Source: Leifsonia sp. NPDC080035
GTDB lineage: Bacteria; Actinomycetota; Actinomycetes; Actinomycetales; Microbacteriaceae
NCBI RefSeq assembly: GCF_040050925.1
Contig: NZ_CP157390.1
Location: 62,001 to 126,000, forward strand
Direction of reading: 5' to 3'
DNA length: 64,000 nucleotides
Numbering within the stretch: position 1 is the first letter of the stretch; every line of letters begins with the position of its first letter. Of this stretch, positions 25,544-34,490 are shown piece after piece. Under the pieces are notes generated by a model that worked only from the letters and a program-made list of their open reading frames with translations, searched no databases and was not told where the DNA came from. Made by a program: the position numbers and the translations under genes.

Positions 25544-25631
25544 CGCGTCCCCGCTGGCGAGATGCCGGGCGCCGCCCTGGGTTCCGCTGAACGTTGCCCG
25601 TGACCTCGCCCGGCATCCCGCCTGCGCCGGA

Positions 25632-25683
25632 TTCGTCACGAATGATCGCCGCTCGTGACGAATGGCGAGCATTCGTGACGAAT
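25632..25683. repeat. 52-bp triple-palindrome element, copy A
   Basis: Three units based on TTCGT-C/G-ACGAA. Unit 1 is TTCGTCACGAAT at 25632, unit 2 TCGTGACGAA at 25653, and unit 3 ATTCGTGACGAAT at 25671. The spacers are eight bases each. The same three units with the same spacing occur at 63808-63859. It lies between the pth stop and the hydrolase promoter. Confidence 0.8.
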
Positions 25684-25703
25684 CGGCAGGGCGGGCGGCG
25701 CGA

Positions 25704-26282
25704 TCAGCGGGTGTGGAACCGGTTCTGCGCGGACGTCAGGCCCTCGGCCGCGATCTGCTCCACCGCATCCGCCGCGTCCGCGACGAGGATGGGCAGGTTC
25801 GTGCGCTCGGTGCTGCTGAAGCCCTTGAGCACGTGATCCGCCGCCGCCTGCGATCCGGGCGGCCGGCCGACGCCCACCCGCACCCGGGTGAAGTCGCCCG
25901 TGCCGGTCGCGGCGATCACGTCGCGGACACCGTTGTGCCCGCCGTGCCCGCCGCCGAACTTGAGCTTGATGGTGTCGAACGGGATGTCCAGCTCGTCCTG
26001 CACCACGATCAGGTGCGAGGCATCGAGCGAGTAGAACCGCAGCAGCTGCGACACCGGGCCGCCCGACACGTTCATGTACGTGTTGGGCTTGGCCAGGACG
26101 AAGCGGGGGCCGCCGGGGGCGAGCCGCCCCTCGGCGACCCTCGCGTTCGTCTTGTGGGTCTTGAAGGTGAGACCGCCGCGCGAGGCGAGCTCGTCCAGCA
26201 CCATCTGACCTACGTTGTGACGGGTGGCCGCGTAGCCGGGCCCGGGGTTGCCGAGCCCGACCACGAGCCAGAGATCGTCCAT
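25704..26282 (-). CDS. pth: Peptidyl-tRNA hydrolase
   Basis: 192 residues. The start LVVGLGNPGPGYAATRHNVGQ contains the catalytic His. Further conserved segments are LAKPNTYMNVSGGPV, VQDELDIPF and FGGGHGGHNGVRD. It frees tRNA from prematurely released peptidyl-tRNA. The ATG is nine bases after the rplY stop, so the two ribosome-related genes form an operon, the usual arrangement in actinobacteria. Confidence 0.96.
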   Translation of the reverse strand: MDDLWLVVGLGNPGPGYAATRHNVGQMVLDELASRGGLTFKTHKTNARVAEGRLAPGGPRFVLAKPNTYMNVSGGPVSQLLRFYSLDASHLIVVQDELDIPFDTIKLKFGGGHGGHNGVRDVIAATGTGDFTRVRVGVGRPPGSQAAADHVLKGFSSTERTNLPILVADAADAVEQIAAEGLTSAQNRFHTR

Positions 26283-26291
26283 GGAGAGGTG

Positions 26292-26912
26292 TTACTCCGC
26301 GGCCTGCTCGCCGGCGGCCTCGGTGGCCTCCTCGGCGCCCTCGGCGGTCTCCTCGTCCTCGGCGCGCGCGGCGGCCGGGACGACGATGTTCAGGATGAGG
26401 AGGTCCTCGTCCTCGGCGAGGACGGCGCCGGTCGGCAGCGCGAAGTCCTTCGCGTGGTACTGGGTGCCCTCCTCGGCGTCGGTGACGTCGATGACGATGC
26501 GCTCCGGGATGTGGGTGGCCTCGACCTCGAGCTTGATGGTCGGGACGTCGAGCACCGCGATGGTGCCGGAGAACGGCTCGCCCTCGACGTGCACGGGCAC
26601 CTCGACCTGGACCTTCTCGCCGCGGCGGATCACGATGAGGTCGAGGTGCTCGATGATCTGGAGCACCGGGTCCTTCTGCACGTCCTTGACGAGCACGAGC
26701 TGGCTCTTGCCGGCGATGTCGAGGTCGAGGACCGCGTTCGCCTTGCGCAGCAGCAGGCCGACCTGGTGCGCCGGGACGGTGACGTGCACCGGGTCGGTGC
26801 CGTGGCCGTAGATGACCGCGGGGATCTTGCCGGCGGCGCGGATCTTGCGCGCCGCGCCCTTGCCGAAGCTGTCGCGCGTCTCCGCGACGACCTTGTTGGA
26901 CTCGTCAGCCAT
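26292..26912 (-). CDS. rplY: Large-subunit ribosomal protein L25/general stress protein CTC
   Basis: 206 residues, the long form with a C-terminal domain (CTC). KGAARKIRAAGKIPAVIYGHG starts the 5S rRNA-binding domain; HIPERIVIDVTDAEEGTQYHAKD lies in the second domain. The acidic Glu/Ala-rich tail is common in actinobacteria. The ATG at 26912 has AAGGAGG nearby. An in-frame extension of 49 residues upstream does not resemble L25 and is rejected. Followed by pth. Confidence 0.95.
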   Translation of the reverse strand: MADESNKVVAETRDSFGKGAARKIRAAGKIPAVIYGHGTDPVHVTVPAHQVGLLLRKANAVLDLDIAGKSQLVLVKDVQKDPVLQIIEHLDLIVIRRGEKVQVEVPVHVEGEPFSGTIAVLDVPTIKLEVEATHIPERIVIDVTDAEEGTQYHAKDFALPTGAVLAEDEDLLILNIVVPAAARAEDEETAEGAEEATEAAGEQAAE

Positions 26913-27085
26913 GGCTGCCTCCTTGCCGGCGGATGCCGGCTGTCGGGCGAGCAGTTCGTGCTCGCAGTGTTGGATTGTCGACTCGAGCGCATCGAGGTGC
27001 GCGAGGAAAGACTGCGAAGCCTGCTCCACCGCGTCGATCACGGATGCACCGAAGCGCATCCCTCGCCGAAGTTCAGTTGGACAGT

Positions 27086-27592
27086 CTACCCGACCGCGGA
27101 GGTGCTCTCGTTCGCGATGCGCCGGGCGAGCTCGGCGGGCGGCAGGGCGACATCCAGCCGCATCCCCGCCTCGTCCGCCTGCAGGGGCTCCAGGGTGGCG
27201 AGCTGGGAGTCGAGCAGGGCGGCGGGCATGAAATGGCCGGGACGCTCCGCGACGCGCCCGGCGAGCAGGTCGCGGCTGCCGTCGAGCTCGGCGAAGACCG
27301 CGCCGGGCGCCTCCGCCCGGATCATGTCCCGGTAGGCGCGCTTGAGCGCCGAGCAGGCGACCACGATCCCCTGGGGGCCCGCGGCGGCGAGCCGCCTGCC
27401 CACCTCCATCAGCCAGGGTCCGCGGTCCTCGTCGGTCAGCGGGACGCCCGCCGCCATCTTGGCGACGTTCGCGGGCGGGTGCAGGTCGTCGCCGTCGACG
27501 AACGGTGCTCCGAGCGCATCCGCCGTGAGCCGGCCGACCGTGCTCTTGCCGGAGCCGGACACGCCCATCACCACCAGGAGCGGACGTGTCAC
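27086..27592 (-). CDS. gntK: Gluconate kinase
   Basis: 168 residues, the family length. Walker A is GVSGSGKST (about 10-18), followed by FVDGDDLHPPANVAKMAAGVPLTDEDRGPWL and SALKRAYRDMIR, diagnostic of GntK. It phosphorylates gluconate to 6-phosphogluconate, the substrate of the gnd product encoded 2.2 kb away on the same strand. The GTG start at 27592 has GAGGGAGG upstream. Confidence 0.93.
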   Translation of the reverse strand: MTRPLLVVMGVSGSGKSTVGRLTADALGAPFVDGDDLHPPANVAKMAAGVPLTDEDRGPWLMEVGRRLAAAGPQGIVVACSALKRAYRDMIRAEAPGAVFAELDGSRDLLAGRVAERPGHFMPAALLDSQLATLEPLQADEAGMRLDVALPPAELARRIANESTSAVG

Positions 27593-27665
27593 CGGTGCCT
27601 CCCTCTGCTCGTCTGGGTCGCCGGGCCGCCGACTCGACGACCCTCAGCCCAGTATGCCGTCTCGC

Positions 27666-28808
27666 TCACGGGCGGACGCCCGTCGCGACCGTCACGCCGT
27701 CGAGGGAGCCGTCCAGCACCTCCCGCAGCAGCACCGGCCGCCCGAGCGTCGCAGACAGGTAGACGGCGCGCACGACGGCGAGCGAGAGGACGGCGTCCTC
27801 GACGGTCACTCCCGGCGTGCGGCCCTCGCGGATGGCGCACTCGATGTCCTCGTACTGCCGCAGGTGGCCGACGACGAACGCGTCCGGTCCGCGGTCGCCG
27901 CCGCGCAGCTCCTCCGCCGGCACGAGCTCGTGCGCCCTGTCGCCCGGCGCATCCACCGTGCCGAAGTACTCCAGCTGGTCGTCGTCGATGATGGCGGAGC
28001 CGCGGTCGCCGTGCACCTGGATGCGCACCGACAGTCCCGGGTACGCGGCCGTCGTGGCGTGCAGCACCGCGAGCGCGCCGCTCTCGAAGCGCAGGGTCGC
28101 GACGGCGACGTCCTCCACCTCGACGCGCTCGTGCGCGAGCAGGGCGGTGCGCGCGTCGATCTCGACCGGGCGGCCGAGGAACCAGAGCAGCAGGTCGACG
28201 GTGTGCACGCCCTGGTTCATCACCGCTCCGCCGCCGTCCAGCTCCCAGGTGCCGCGCCACCGGCCGGAGTCGTAGTAGTCCTGGGTCCGCCACCACGCGA
28301 CGGAGGCGACCGCGCTGGTCAGCCGGCCGAACGCACCGCCGTGCGCGGCGTCCGCCACGACGCGCGACGCCGGGTCGAACCGGTGCTGGCTGATGACGGA
28401 GACGAGGAGCCCGTCGCTCTCCGCGCGGCGAGAGAGCTCCAGCAGCCTGCGTGCGCGCGGCAGCGACACGTCGAGGGGCTTCTCGATGACAACGTGCCTC
28501 CCTGCCGCGAGTGCGGCCTCGGCGAGCGGGACGTGCAGGCCGCTCGGCGTGCAGATGACGACGAGGTCGGCCTCCGCCCCCGTCAGCGCCTCGGCCAGCG
28601 TCGTGAACGTCGCCGGCGCGGCCGCACCCGGCGCCTCCGCTCCGATCCGGGCGGCGAGCGCCCGCGCTGCCTCCGGGTCCGGGTCGACGAGAGCGGAGAC
28701 CGCGAGCCGGGGGTGCCGGAGCACCGCAAGGGCGTGGTTCAGCCCGATGACGCCGCAGCCGACGATGGCGACGTTCAGGGTGCGGGCGGCGCGGGCGCGG
28801 GCGATCAT
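27666..28808 (-). CDS. Gfo/Idh/MocA-family sugar dehydrogenase
   Basis: 380 residues. The Rossmann start VAIVGCGVIGLNHALAVL, VVICTPSGLHVPLAEAAL and HVVIEKPLDVSLPRAR (the EKP lysine motif) define the family. The C-terminal domain carries NQGVHTVDLLLWFLGRP, where the His is usually catalytic. It probably oxidises a sugar or cyclitol with NAD(P). The start overlaps the stop of the TIM-barrel isomerase gene (ATGA), so the two act together, as in inositol- or rare-sugar pathways. The substrate is unknown. Confidence 0.9.
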   Translation of the reverse strand: MIARARAARTLNVAIVGCGVIGLNHALAVLRHPRLAVSALVDPDPEAARALAARIGAEAPGAAAPATFTTLAEALTGAEADLVVICTPSGLHVPLAEAALAAGRHVVIEKPLDVSLPRARRLLELSRRAESDGLLVSVISQHRFDPASRVVADAAHGGAFGRLTSAVASVAWWRTQDYYDSGRWRGTWELDGGGAVMNQGVHTVDLLLWFLGRPVEIDARTALLAHERVEVEDVAVATLRFESGALAVLHATTAAYPGLSVRIQVHGDRGSAIIDDDQLEYFGTVDAPGDRAHELVPAEELRGGDRGPDAFVVGHLRQYEDIECAIREGRTPGVTVEDAVLSLAVVRAVYLSATLGRPVLLREVLDGSLDGVTVATGVRP

Positions 28809-29647
28809 GCGAGCGCGACCCCGATCCGGTCGGTCAGGCGACGGAAGGCGCGGGCGGCGACGCCGAACGCGGCGGGGCCGGAGGAGCCGCCCAGCGCATC
28901 CACATCCGTGAGGTGCGGTTCGAGGGAGGCGTACCCGCGGTAGCCGTCGTCGCGGAGGGCTGTGAGCGTCTCCAGCAGCTGTCCGTCGCCCTCGCCCGCC
29001 GGGGTCACCTCGCCCGTCGCCGCCAGCGCGTCCTTCACCTGGAGGTACTCGAGGTGCGGCCGCAGCATCCCGTAGCCGTCGTCGAACGGCCGCGCGACGC
29101 CGACCTGGACGAAGTTGGCGCTGTCCCAGGCGAGGCGGAGCGCCGGGGAGCCGACGGACTCCACGATGTCGAGGCAGCGTTCCGGGGTGTCGCCGTAAAT
29201 CTCCTTCTCGTTCTCGTGGAGCAGGACGACGCCGGCGGCCTCGGCGGCCGATGCGAGCGCCCGCATCCGGAACAGCACGTCGTCGCGCACGTCGCCGGCC
29301 GGAACCCCATCCGGGCGGTAGAAGGAGAAGACCCGGATGTAGCGGGCGTCCAGCCGGCGCGCCGCGGCGATCGCGCGGTCGAGTCTGCCGAGCTCGTGCT
29401 CGACCGGGAGCGAGACGTCGACCTTGCCGATCGGGGACGCGATGGCCGAGACGCGCATCCCGCGGCGCTCGAGCACGGTCGCCAGTCGGTCGAGCCCGTC
29501 GTCGTCCAGCTCGACGACGTTCGTGCGCCAGGCGCTCCGCACCTCGATGCTGCTCGCGCCGAGCGCCTGCAGCACCGCGGCCTGGACGCCCGGGTCGGGA
29601 TCGATCTCGTCGCCGAAACCCGACAGCGTCCACGTCGCATCGCTCAC
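28805..29647 (-). CDS. Sugar phosphate isomerase/epimerase-type TIM-barrel protein
   Basis: 280 residues from the GTG at 29647, which has GGAGG nine to ten bases upstream. An ATG at 29656 lies directly against that same site, so it is less likely but possible. Conserved pieces are IEVRSAWRTNV, YIRVFSFYRPDG, LLHENEKEIYGDTPERCLDIVE, and LRLAWDSANFVQVG, giving the metal ligands of the AP endonuclease-2/IolE-like fold. It is coupled to the Gfo/Idh gene. The exact substrate cannot be named. Confidence 0.85.
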   Translation of the reverse strand: MSDATWTLSGFGDEIDPDPGVQAAVLQALGASSIEVRSAWRTNVVELDDDGLDRLATVLERRGMRVSAIASPIGKVDVSLPVEHELGRLDRAIAAARRLDARYIRVFSFYRPDGVPAGDVRDDVLFRMRALASAAEAAGVVLLHENEKEIYGDTPERCLDIVESVGSPALRLAWDSANFVQVGVARPFDDGYGMLRPHLEYLQVKDALAATGEVTPAGEGDGQLLETLTALRDDGYRGYASLEPHLTDVDALGGSSGPAAFGVAARAFRRLTDRIGVALA

Positions 29648-29670
29648 GCCCCACATCCTCCCCCTCGCGT

Positions 29671-29737
29671 GCCGCCGAGCACAGGAAAAACGCTCCGATT
29701 CGCCGGGAATCGGAGCGTTTTTCCTGTGCTCGGCGGC
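29671..29737. repeat. Hairpin repeat, GCCGAGCACAGG family, copy 1 (30-bp perfect stem)
   Basis: Arms at 29671-29700 and 29708-29737 are perfect 30-base complements around loop CGCCGGG. Outer arms contain GCCGAGCACAGGAAAAA. It lies downstream of gnd, 34 bases after its stop on the minus strand, so it may terminate gnd. The outer 17 bases recur at two other sites. Confidence 0.85.
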
Positions 29738-29771
29738 CGCGGGCGGCCGGTCGGGGCGCGGGCGGGTCGGG

Positions 29772-31232
29772 CTAGTGGGAGGAGCCCTCGGTCTCGATCT
29801 CGGTGCGGTCGCCGGACCAGAGGGTGTGGAAGGTGCCGTCCTTGTCGACGCGCTTGTAGGTGTGCGCGCCGAAGAAGTCGCGCTGACCCTGCACGAGCGC
29901 GGCGGGCAGGCGGTGCTGGGCGAGCGAGTCGTAGTACGACAGCGCGGCGCCGAAGCCCGGGATCGGGACGCCGGAGAGCGCGGCGGTCGCCACGACCCGG
30001 CGCCAGGCGGCCTCGCCCTCGCGGACGGCGTCGGCGAAGTACGGCGCCTCCAGCAGGGTGGCGATGTCGGGGTTCTCGTCGTACGCGTCGGCGATGCGGT
30101 TCAGGAACTGCGCGCGGATGATGCAGCCGCCGCGCCAGATCTTCGCGATCTTGTCCTTGTTGATGTTCCAGCCGTACTTCTCGGCGCCGGCGATGATCGC
30201 ATCGAACCCCTGCGCGTACGCGACGACCTTGGACGCGTACAGCGCCTTCGACACGTCGTCGGCGAACGCCTCCACGTCGGACGCCTTCTGCACCTCGGGC
30301 CGCGACTGGATGGTCGCCTGCACCGCGGCGCGCTGCGCCGGCTTGGAGGACACCGCGCGGGCGAACACCGCCTCCGCGATGCCGCCGACCGGGATGCCCA
30401 GGTCGAGCGCGTTCTGTACCGTCCAGACTCCGGTGCCCTTCGAGCCGGCCTGGTCGAGGACGATGTCCACGAACGGCTTGCCGGTCTCCGCGTCCACCTG
30501 GCGCAGCACCTCGGCGGTGATCTCGATCAGGTAGGACTCCAGGTAGCCGTTGTTCCACTCGGAGAACACGTCCGCGATCTGCGCCGGCTCCAGGCCCCCG
30601 ACGGTGCGGAGCAGGTCGTAGGCCTCGGCGATCAGCTGCATGTCGGCGTACTCGATGCCGTTGTGGATCATCTTCACGAAGTGGCCGGCGCCGTCGGTGC
30701 CGACGTGCGTGACACAGGGCTCGCCCTCGGCGACCGCGGCGATGGAGGCGAGGATCGGTCCGAGGGTCTTGTACGACTCCTCCGAGCCGCCCGGCATGAT
30801 CGACGGGCCCTTCAGCGCGCCCTCCTCGCCGCCCGAGATGCCGGTGCCGACGAAGTGGATGCCGGTGGCCGACACCCGCTTCTCGCGCTCGATCGTGTCC
30901 AGGAAGTTGGCGTTGCCGCCGTCGACGATGATGTCGCCCGGCTCGAACCGCTCGGTCAGCTGATCGATGACCGCGTCGGTGCCCTTGCCGGCCTGGACCA
31001 TGATGATCGCGGTGCGCGGCTTCGCGAGCGACGCGACGAAGTCGTCGATGCTCTCGGAGGCGACGAATCCTGCCTCGGGATGCTCTGTGATGAGCTCCTC
31101 GGTGCGCGCGTACGTGCGGTTGTAGACGGCGACCGTGTTGCCCTCGCGCGAGGCGAGGTTGCGGGCCAGGTTCGACCCCATCACAGCCAGTCCGACGACT
31201 CCGATGTTGGCCGTTGCGTGGTTCTCGGGCAC
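29772..31232 (-). CDS. gnd: NADP-dependent 6-phosphogluconate dehydrogenase (decarboxylating)
   Basis: 486 residues from the GTG at 31232, which has AAGGAG six bases upstream; a TTG eleven codons earlier is less likely. NADP-binding GVVGLAVMGSNLARNLAS, GTGISGGEEGALKGPSIMPGG, the catalytic region HFVKMIHNGIEYADMQL and RGGCIIRAQFLNRI are all present. It converts 6-phosphogluconate to ribulose 5-phosphate and CO2, feeding the pentose phosphate pathway and, through ribose 5-phosphate, the prs product encoded nearby. Confidence 0.96.
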   Translation of the reverse strand: MPENHATANIGVVGLAVMGSNLARNLASREGNTVAVYNRTYARTEELITEHPEAGFVASESIDDFVASLAKPRTAIIMVQAGKGTDAVIDQLTERFEPGDIIVDGGNANFLDTIEREKRVSATGIHFVGTGISGGEEGALKGPSIMPGGSEESYKTLGPILASIAAVAEGEPCVTHVGTDGAGHFVKMIHNGIEYADMQLIAEAYDLLRTVGGLEPAQIADVFSEWNNGYLESYLIEITAEVLRQVDAETGKPFVDIVLDQAGSKGTGVWTVQNALDLGIPVGGIAEAVFARAVSSKPAQRAAVQATIQSRPEVQKASDVEAFADDVSKALYASKVVAYAQGFDAIIAGAEKYGWNINKDKIAKIWRGGCIIRAQFLNRIADAYDENPDIATLLEAPYFADAVREGEAAWRRVVATAALSGVPIPGFGAALSYYDSLAQHRLPAALVQGQRDFFGAHTYKRVDKDGTFHTLWSGDRTEIETEGSSH

Positions 31233-31345
31233 GGAGGACTCCTTCGTTGAGCGTGTTTGGGTCAAGCGTAGCCTGGCGTCCCTGCTCTGCTCCCCCGTAT
31301 GACGGTCGCTTGCAATCGCCGTCGGCGGCGCTCACACTCGAAGGC

Positions 31346-31693
31346 GTGACGTTCGAGGAGCACCCGGAGCTGGCGGAGTACGACCCGCAGGAGCGTCCGC
31401 TGCGCGGTCGCCGCCGGACGATCGCGACGCGCGTGTTCGTCATCGTCGCCGTCTCCGCGCTGCTGCTGCCCGGCATCCTGCTCACGATCAGCATCCAGAC
31501 CGAGACGGCGTCGTACACCTGCGGCGTCTACACCCGGCACTACGAGCCGGACGCGGTGGACTCCTCCGCGCGCTTCGAGCTGTTCGCGCCGGCCGGGCCC
31601 GGCTGGCAGTGCTACGCGCTGAACACGGAGGGCGACGCGAGCTTCGTCGCGCCGCTGGGCCTCATCCCCTCCGCACCGCACGCGCTCCGCTGA
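31346..31693 (+). CDS. Small single-span membrane protein of unknown function
   Basis: 115 residues from GTG at 31346. An acidic and basic N-terminus (EEHPELAEYDPQERPLRGRRR) precedes one membrane helix, VFVIVAVSALLLPGILLTI (about 32-50). A small extracytoplasmic domain follows with two cysteines (YTCGVYTRHYEP and WQCYALN) that may form a disulfide. Ribosome site is weak (AAGG only two bases away). It lies between divergent gnd and convergent prs. I do not recognise a family. Confidence 0.6.
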   Translation: MTFEEHPELAEYDPQERPLRGRRRTIATRVFVIVAVSALLLPGILLTISIQTETASYTCGVYTRHYEPDAVDSSARFELFAPAGPGWQCYALNTEGDASFVAPLGLIPSAPHALR

Positions 31694-31702
31694 CGCGCCG
31701 AA

Positions 31703-31765
31703 CACCGAAGGGCACGTCGTTGCCGCTTTTCGGTGTGAAAAGCGACAACGACGTGCCCTTCGGTG
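31703..31765. terminator. 28-bp bidirectional hairpin between convergent genes
   Basis: Arms at 31703-31730 and 31738-31765 pair with one mismatch. The base is CACCGAAGGGCACG, and the top has CGCTTTT on one strand and AAAAGCG on the other, so both directions end in a T-run. The loop is CGGTGTG. It serves both the small membrane protein gene and prs. Confidence 0.85.
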
Positions 31766-31778
31766 AACGAGGTGCGGG

Positions 31779-32756
31779 TTACGCGGCCCCGTCGAACATC
31801 GAGGTGACGGAGCCGTCGGTGAAGACCTGCTCGATCGCGTCCGCGAGCAGCGGGGCGATCGGCAGCACCGTGAGCTTGTCCCAGCGCTTGTGCTCCGGAA
31901 GCGGCAGCGTGTCCGTGACGACGACCGAGTCGATGACGTCGGACTGCAGAAGCTCCACGGCCGGGTCGCTGAACACCGCGTGCGTCGCGGCGACCACGAC
32001 ACCGGTCGCGCCTGCCGCCTTCAGCGCCTCGGCGGCCTTCACGATCGTGCGGCCGGTGTCGATGAGGTCGTCGACGAGCAGGCAGACGCGGCCCTTCACG
32101 TCGCCGACGATCTCGTGCACCGACACCTGGTTCGGGACGAGCGGGTCGCGGCGCTTGTGGATGATCGCGAGCGGCGCATCCAGCTTGTCGCTCCAGATGT
32201 CGGCGACGCGCACGCGGCCCATGTCGGGCGACACCACCGTGAGCGTCTTGGGGTCGAGCTCGCGACGCATGTGCTCTAGCAGCACCGGCATCGCGAAGAG
32301 GTGGTCGACGGGTCCGTCGAAGAAGCCCTGGATCTGCGCCGCGTGCAGGTCGACCGACATGATGCGGTCGGCGCCGGCCGCCTTGAACAGGTCGGCGACG
32401 AGGCGGGCCGAGATCGGCTCGCGGCCGCGGCCCTTCTTGTCCTGGCGGGCGTACGGATAGAACGGCGCAACGACGGTGATCCGCTTGGCGGAGGCGCGCT
32501 TCAGCGCATCCACCATGATCAGCTGCTCCATGAGCCACTCGTTGATCGGCGAGGTGTGCGACTGGATCACGAACGCGTCGGAGCCGCGGACGCTCTCGTC
32601 GAACCGGGCGTAGATCTCGCCGTTGGCGAAGGTGCGGGCGTCGGTGGGGACCAGCTCGCTGCCGAGGCACTCGGCGATCTGCTGGGCGAGCTCGGGATGC
32701 GCACGCCCCGAGATCAGAACAAGTCGTTTCTGGCCGGTGGCGGTGATCCCTGACAC
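31779..32756 (-). CDS. prs: Ribose-phosphate pyrophosphokinase (PRPP synthetase)
   Basis: 325 residues. LVLISGRAHPELAQQIAECLG, the DLHAAQIQGFFDGPVDHL metal region, LAIIHKRRDP (flexible loop) and the PRPP-binding LLVDDLIDTGRTI are all present. It makes PRPP from ribose 5-phosphate and ATP for nucleotide, histidine and NAD synthesis. Its GTG start follows the glmU stop directly (TAAGTG), with GGAGAG inside the glmU end. The glmU-prs order is a conserved bacterial operon. Confidence 0.96.
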   Translation of the reverse strand: MSGITATGQKRLVLISGRAHPELAQQIAECLGSELVPTDARTFANGEIYARFDESVRGSDAFVIQSHTSPINEWLMEQLIMVDALKRASAKRITVVAPFYPYARQDKKGRGREPISARLVADLFKAAGADRIMSVDLHAAQIQGFFDGPVDHLFAMPVLLEHMRRELDPKTLTVVSPDMGRVRVADIWSDKLDAPLAIIHKRRDPLVPNQVSVHEIVGDVKGRVCLLVDDLIDTGRTIVKAAEALKAAGATGVVVAATHAVFSDPAVELLQSDVIDSVVVTDTLPLPEHKRWDKLTVLPIAPLLADAIEQVFTDGSVTSMFDGAA

Positions 32757-34196
32757 TTACTCTCCACTCTTCTGGCCAGCACTGCCTTCCGCAGCCCGGG
32801 CGGCGTCCGTGCCCGGCCGCTTCTGGGCGACCCAGCCCTCGATGTTCCGTTGCGGCGCGACTGTGATGGCAAGGGATCCCGCAGGCACGTCCTTGCGGAC
32901 GACGGTTCCGGCCCCGGTGTACGCTCCGTCACCCATCCTAACGGGCGCGACGAAGACCGTGTTCGTGCTCGCCCGCACGTGGGAGCCGATCTCGGTGCGG
33001 TGCTTGTTCACACCGTCGTAGTTGGCGGTGATGACGCCGGCGCCGAGGTTCGACTTCTCGCCGACGGTCGCGTCGCCGACGTAGTTGAAGTGCGCGAGCT
33101 TCGTGCCGTCGCCGATGACCGCGTTCTTGGTCTCGACGAAGGTGCCGATCTTGCCGGTGGCGCCGAGGACGGTGCCGGGGCGGAGGTAGGCGAACGGGCC
33201 GACGGTCGCGCCGGCGCCGATGACGGAGAGCGTCGCATCCGCCCGCTTGACGGTCGCGCCTTCGCCGATCTCGCAGTCGAGGAGCGTCGTGTCCGGGCCG
33301 ATGACGGCGCCGGTCTCGACAACGGTCGCGCCGCGCAGCTGGGTGCCGGGCAGGATGGTCACGTCCGGCGCGAGCTTCACCTTCACGTCGATCCAGGTGG
33401 TCGCCGGGTCCTGCACGGTCACGCCGGCGAGCTGCCAGGTGCGCACGATCAGCGCGTTCAGCTTGGCCGCGGCCTCGCTCAGCTGCGCGCGGTCGTTGAT
33501 GCCCTCGACGAGCCAGGACTCGGAGACCGGGAGCGCGTCCACGTCGAAGCCGGCCTCGCGCAGCAGGCCGATCACGTCGGTGAGGTACTTCTCGCCCTGG
33601 GCGTTCTCGGTGGTCACGGCGGCGAGCTTGTCGCGGAGCGCCGCCGCCCCGAACACGTAGATACCGGCGTTGATCTCGCCGATGGCGCGCTCGGCCTCGG
33701 TCGCATCCTTGTGCTCGACGATCCGGTCGAGGTGGCCCTCCGGGGTGCGCACGATGCGGCCGTAGCCGGTGGCGTCCGCCGGGAAGGAGGAGAGGATGGT
33801 CGCCGCGGCGCCGCCGGAACGGTGCGAGGAGATCAGCCCGCGGAGGGTGTCGGCGTCGAGCAGCGGGACGTCGCCGTTGACGACGAGCACGTCGCCCGAG
33901 AAGTCGTCCGGGAGGGCGGCGAGCGCCTGCTCCACCGCGCGTCCGGTACCCGGCACCTCGTCCTGGTCGACGATGACCGCCTGCGGCAGCTCCGCCTCGA
34001 TGACCTCGGCGAGGCGGTCGCGCTCGTGCCGCACCACGGCGACGACGTGCTCGGCGTCCAGCGCCTGGGCGGTCGCGAGCACGTGCGCGACGATCGGGAT
34101 GCCGCCGAGCGGGTGCAGCAGCTTGGGCGTCGCGGACTTCATCCGGGTGCCCTGGCCGGCCGCGAGGACGACGATGGCGAGGTTCTGGTCGGTCAT
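32757..34196 (-). CDS. glmU: Bifunctional UDP-N-acetylglucosamine pyrophosphorylase/glucosamine-1-phosphate acetyltransferase
   Basis: 479 residues. The uridylyltransferase half opens with VVLAAGQGTRMKSATPKLLHPL and has VVNGDVPLLD. The C-terminal half is a left-handed beta-helix of hexapeptide repeats with AHFNYVGDATVG and ITANYDGVNKH, the acetyl-CoA and active-site region. It makes UDP-GlcNAc for peptidoglycan. The ATG at 34196 has GGAGAATC upstream. A tRNA-Gln gene lies 37 bases upstream on the same strand and may share a promoter. Confidence 0.95.
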   Translation of the reverse strand: MTDQNLAIVVLAAGQGTRMKSATPKLLHPLGGIPIVAHVLATAQALDAEHVVAVVRHERDRLAEVIEAELPQAVIVDQDEVPGTGRAVEQALAALPDDFSGDVLVVNGDVPLLDADTLRGLISSHRSGGAAATILSSFPADATGYGRIVRTPEGHLDRIVEHKDATEAERAIGEINAGIYVFGAAALRDKLAAVTTENAQGEKYLTDVIGLLREAGFDVDALPVSESWLVEGINDRAQLSEAAAKLNALIVRTWQLAGVTVQDPATTWIDVKVKLAPDVTILPGTQLRGATVVETGAVIGPDTTLLDCEIGEGATVKRADATLSVIGAGATVGPFAYLRPGTVLGATGKIGTFVETKNAVIGDGTKLAHFNYVGDATVGEKSNLGAGVITANYDGVNKHRTEIGSHVRASTNTVFVAPVRMGDGAYTGAGTVVRKDVPAGSLAITVAPQRNIEGWVAQKRPGTDAARAAEGSAGQKSGE

Positions 34197-34233
34197 GATT
34201 CTCCGTGACGGGTCGGGTTTGTTCGAGGCTCGG

Positions 34234-34305
34234 CTCCGCCTCCAGGACTCGAACCTAGACCTCACAGCTCCAAAGGCTGTCGTGCTGCCATTACACCAAG
34301 GCGGA
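34234..34305 (-). tRNA. tRNA-Gln (anticodon TTG)
   Basis: On the minus strand the acceptor is TCCGCCT/AGGCGGA, the anticodon stem ACAGC/GCTGT closes loop CTTTGGA with anticodon TTG (34271-34273), and the T loop is GGTTCGAGTCC. The discriminator is G, as expected for tRNA-Gln. CCA is not encoded. The gene is just upstream of glmU on the same strand. Confidence 0.92.
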
Positions 34306-34410
34306 CCGCGCAACGCGCACGGACCAGTCTGCCAGACCGGTACCCGACCGCGGGGCGCCCCGCTCGGGTCGTCCAACGGTGAGACCCCGCGGAAATCCCG
34401 GCGGAGCGGC

Positions 34411-34421
34411 GACATCATGTC
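34411..34421. promoter_or_regulatory. Candidate operator GACATCATGTC upstream of the MarR gene
   Basis: An 11-bp palindrome (GACAT-C-ATGTC) lies 58 bases before the -10 box of the MarR-type gene. MarR proteins often bind palindromes near their own promoter, but a single short one could be chance. Confidence 0.3.
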
Positions 34422-34478
34422 ACCACTCGACGAGCCGGCGAGCGAACGTGCGCGTCCGTCCGAAACCCCCCGGCCGAA

Positions 34479-34484
34479 TAGCAT
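34479..34484 (+). promoter_or_regulatory. -10 box TAGCAT for the MarR-family gene
   Basis: TAGCAT is followed by six G residues and then the ATG at 34491. The spacing fits a leaderless transcript; the G-run could also act as a ribosome site. Confidence 0.5.
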
Positions 34485-34490
34485 GGGGGG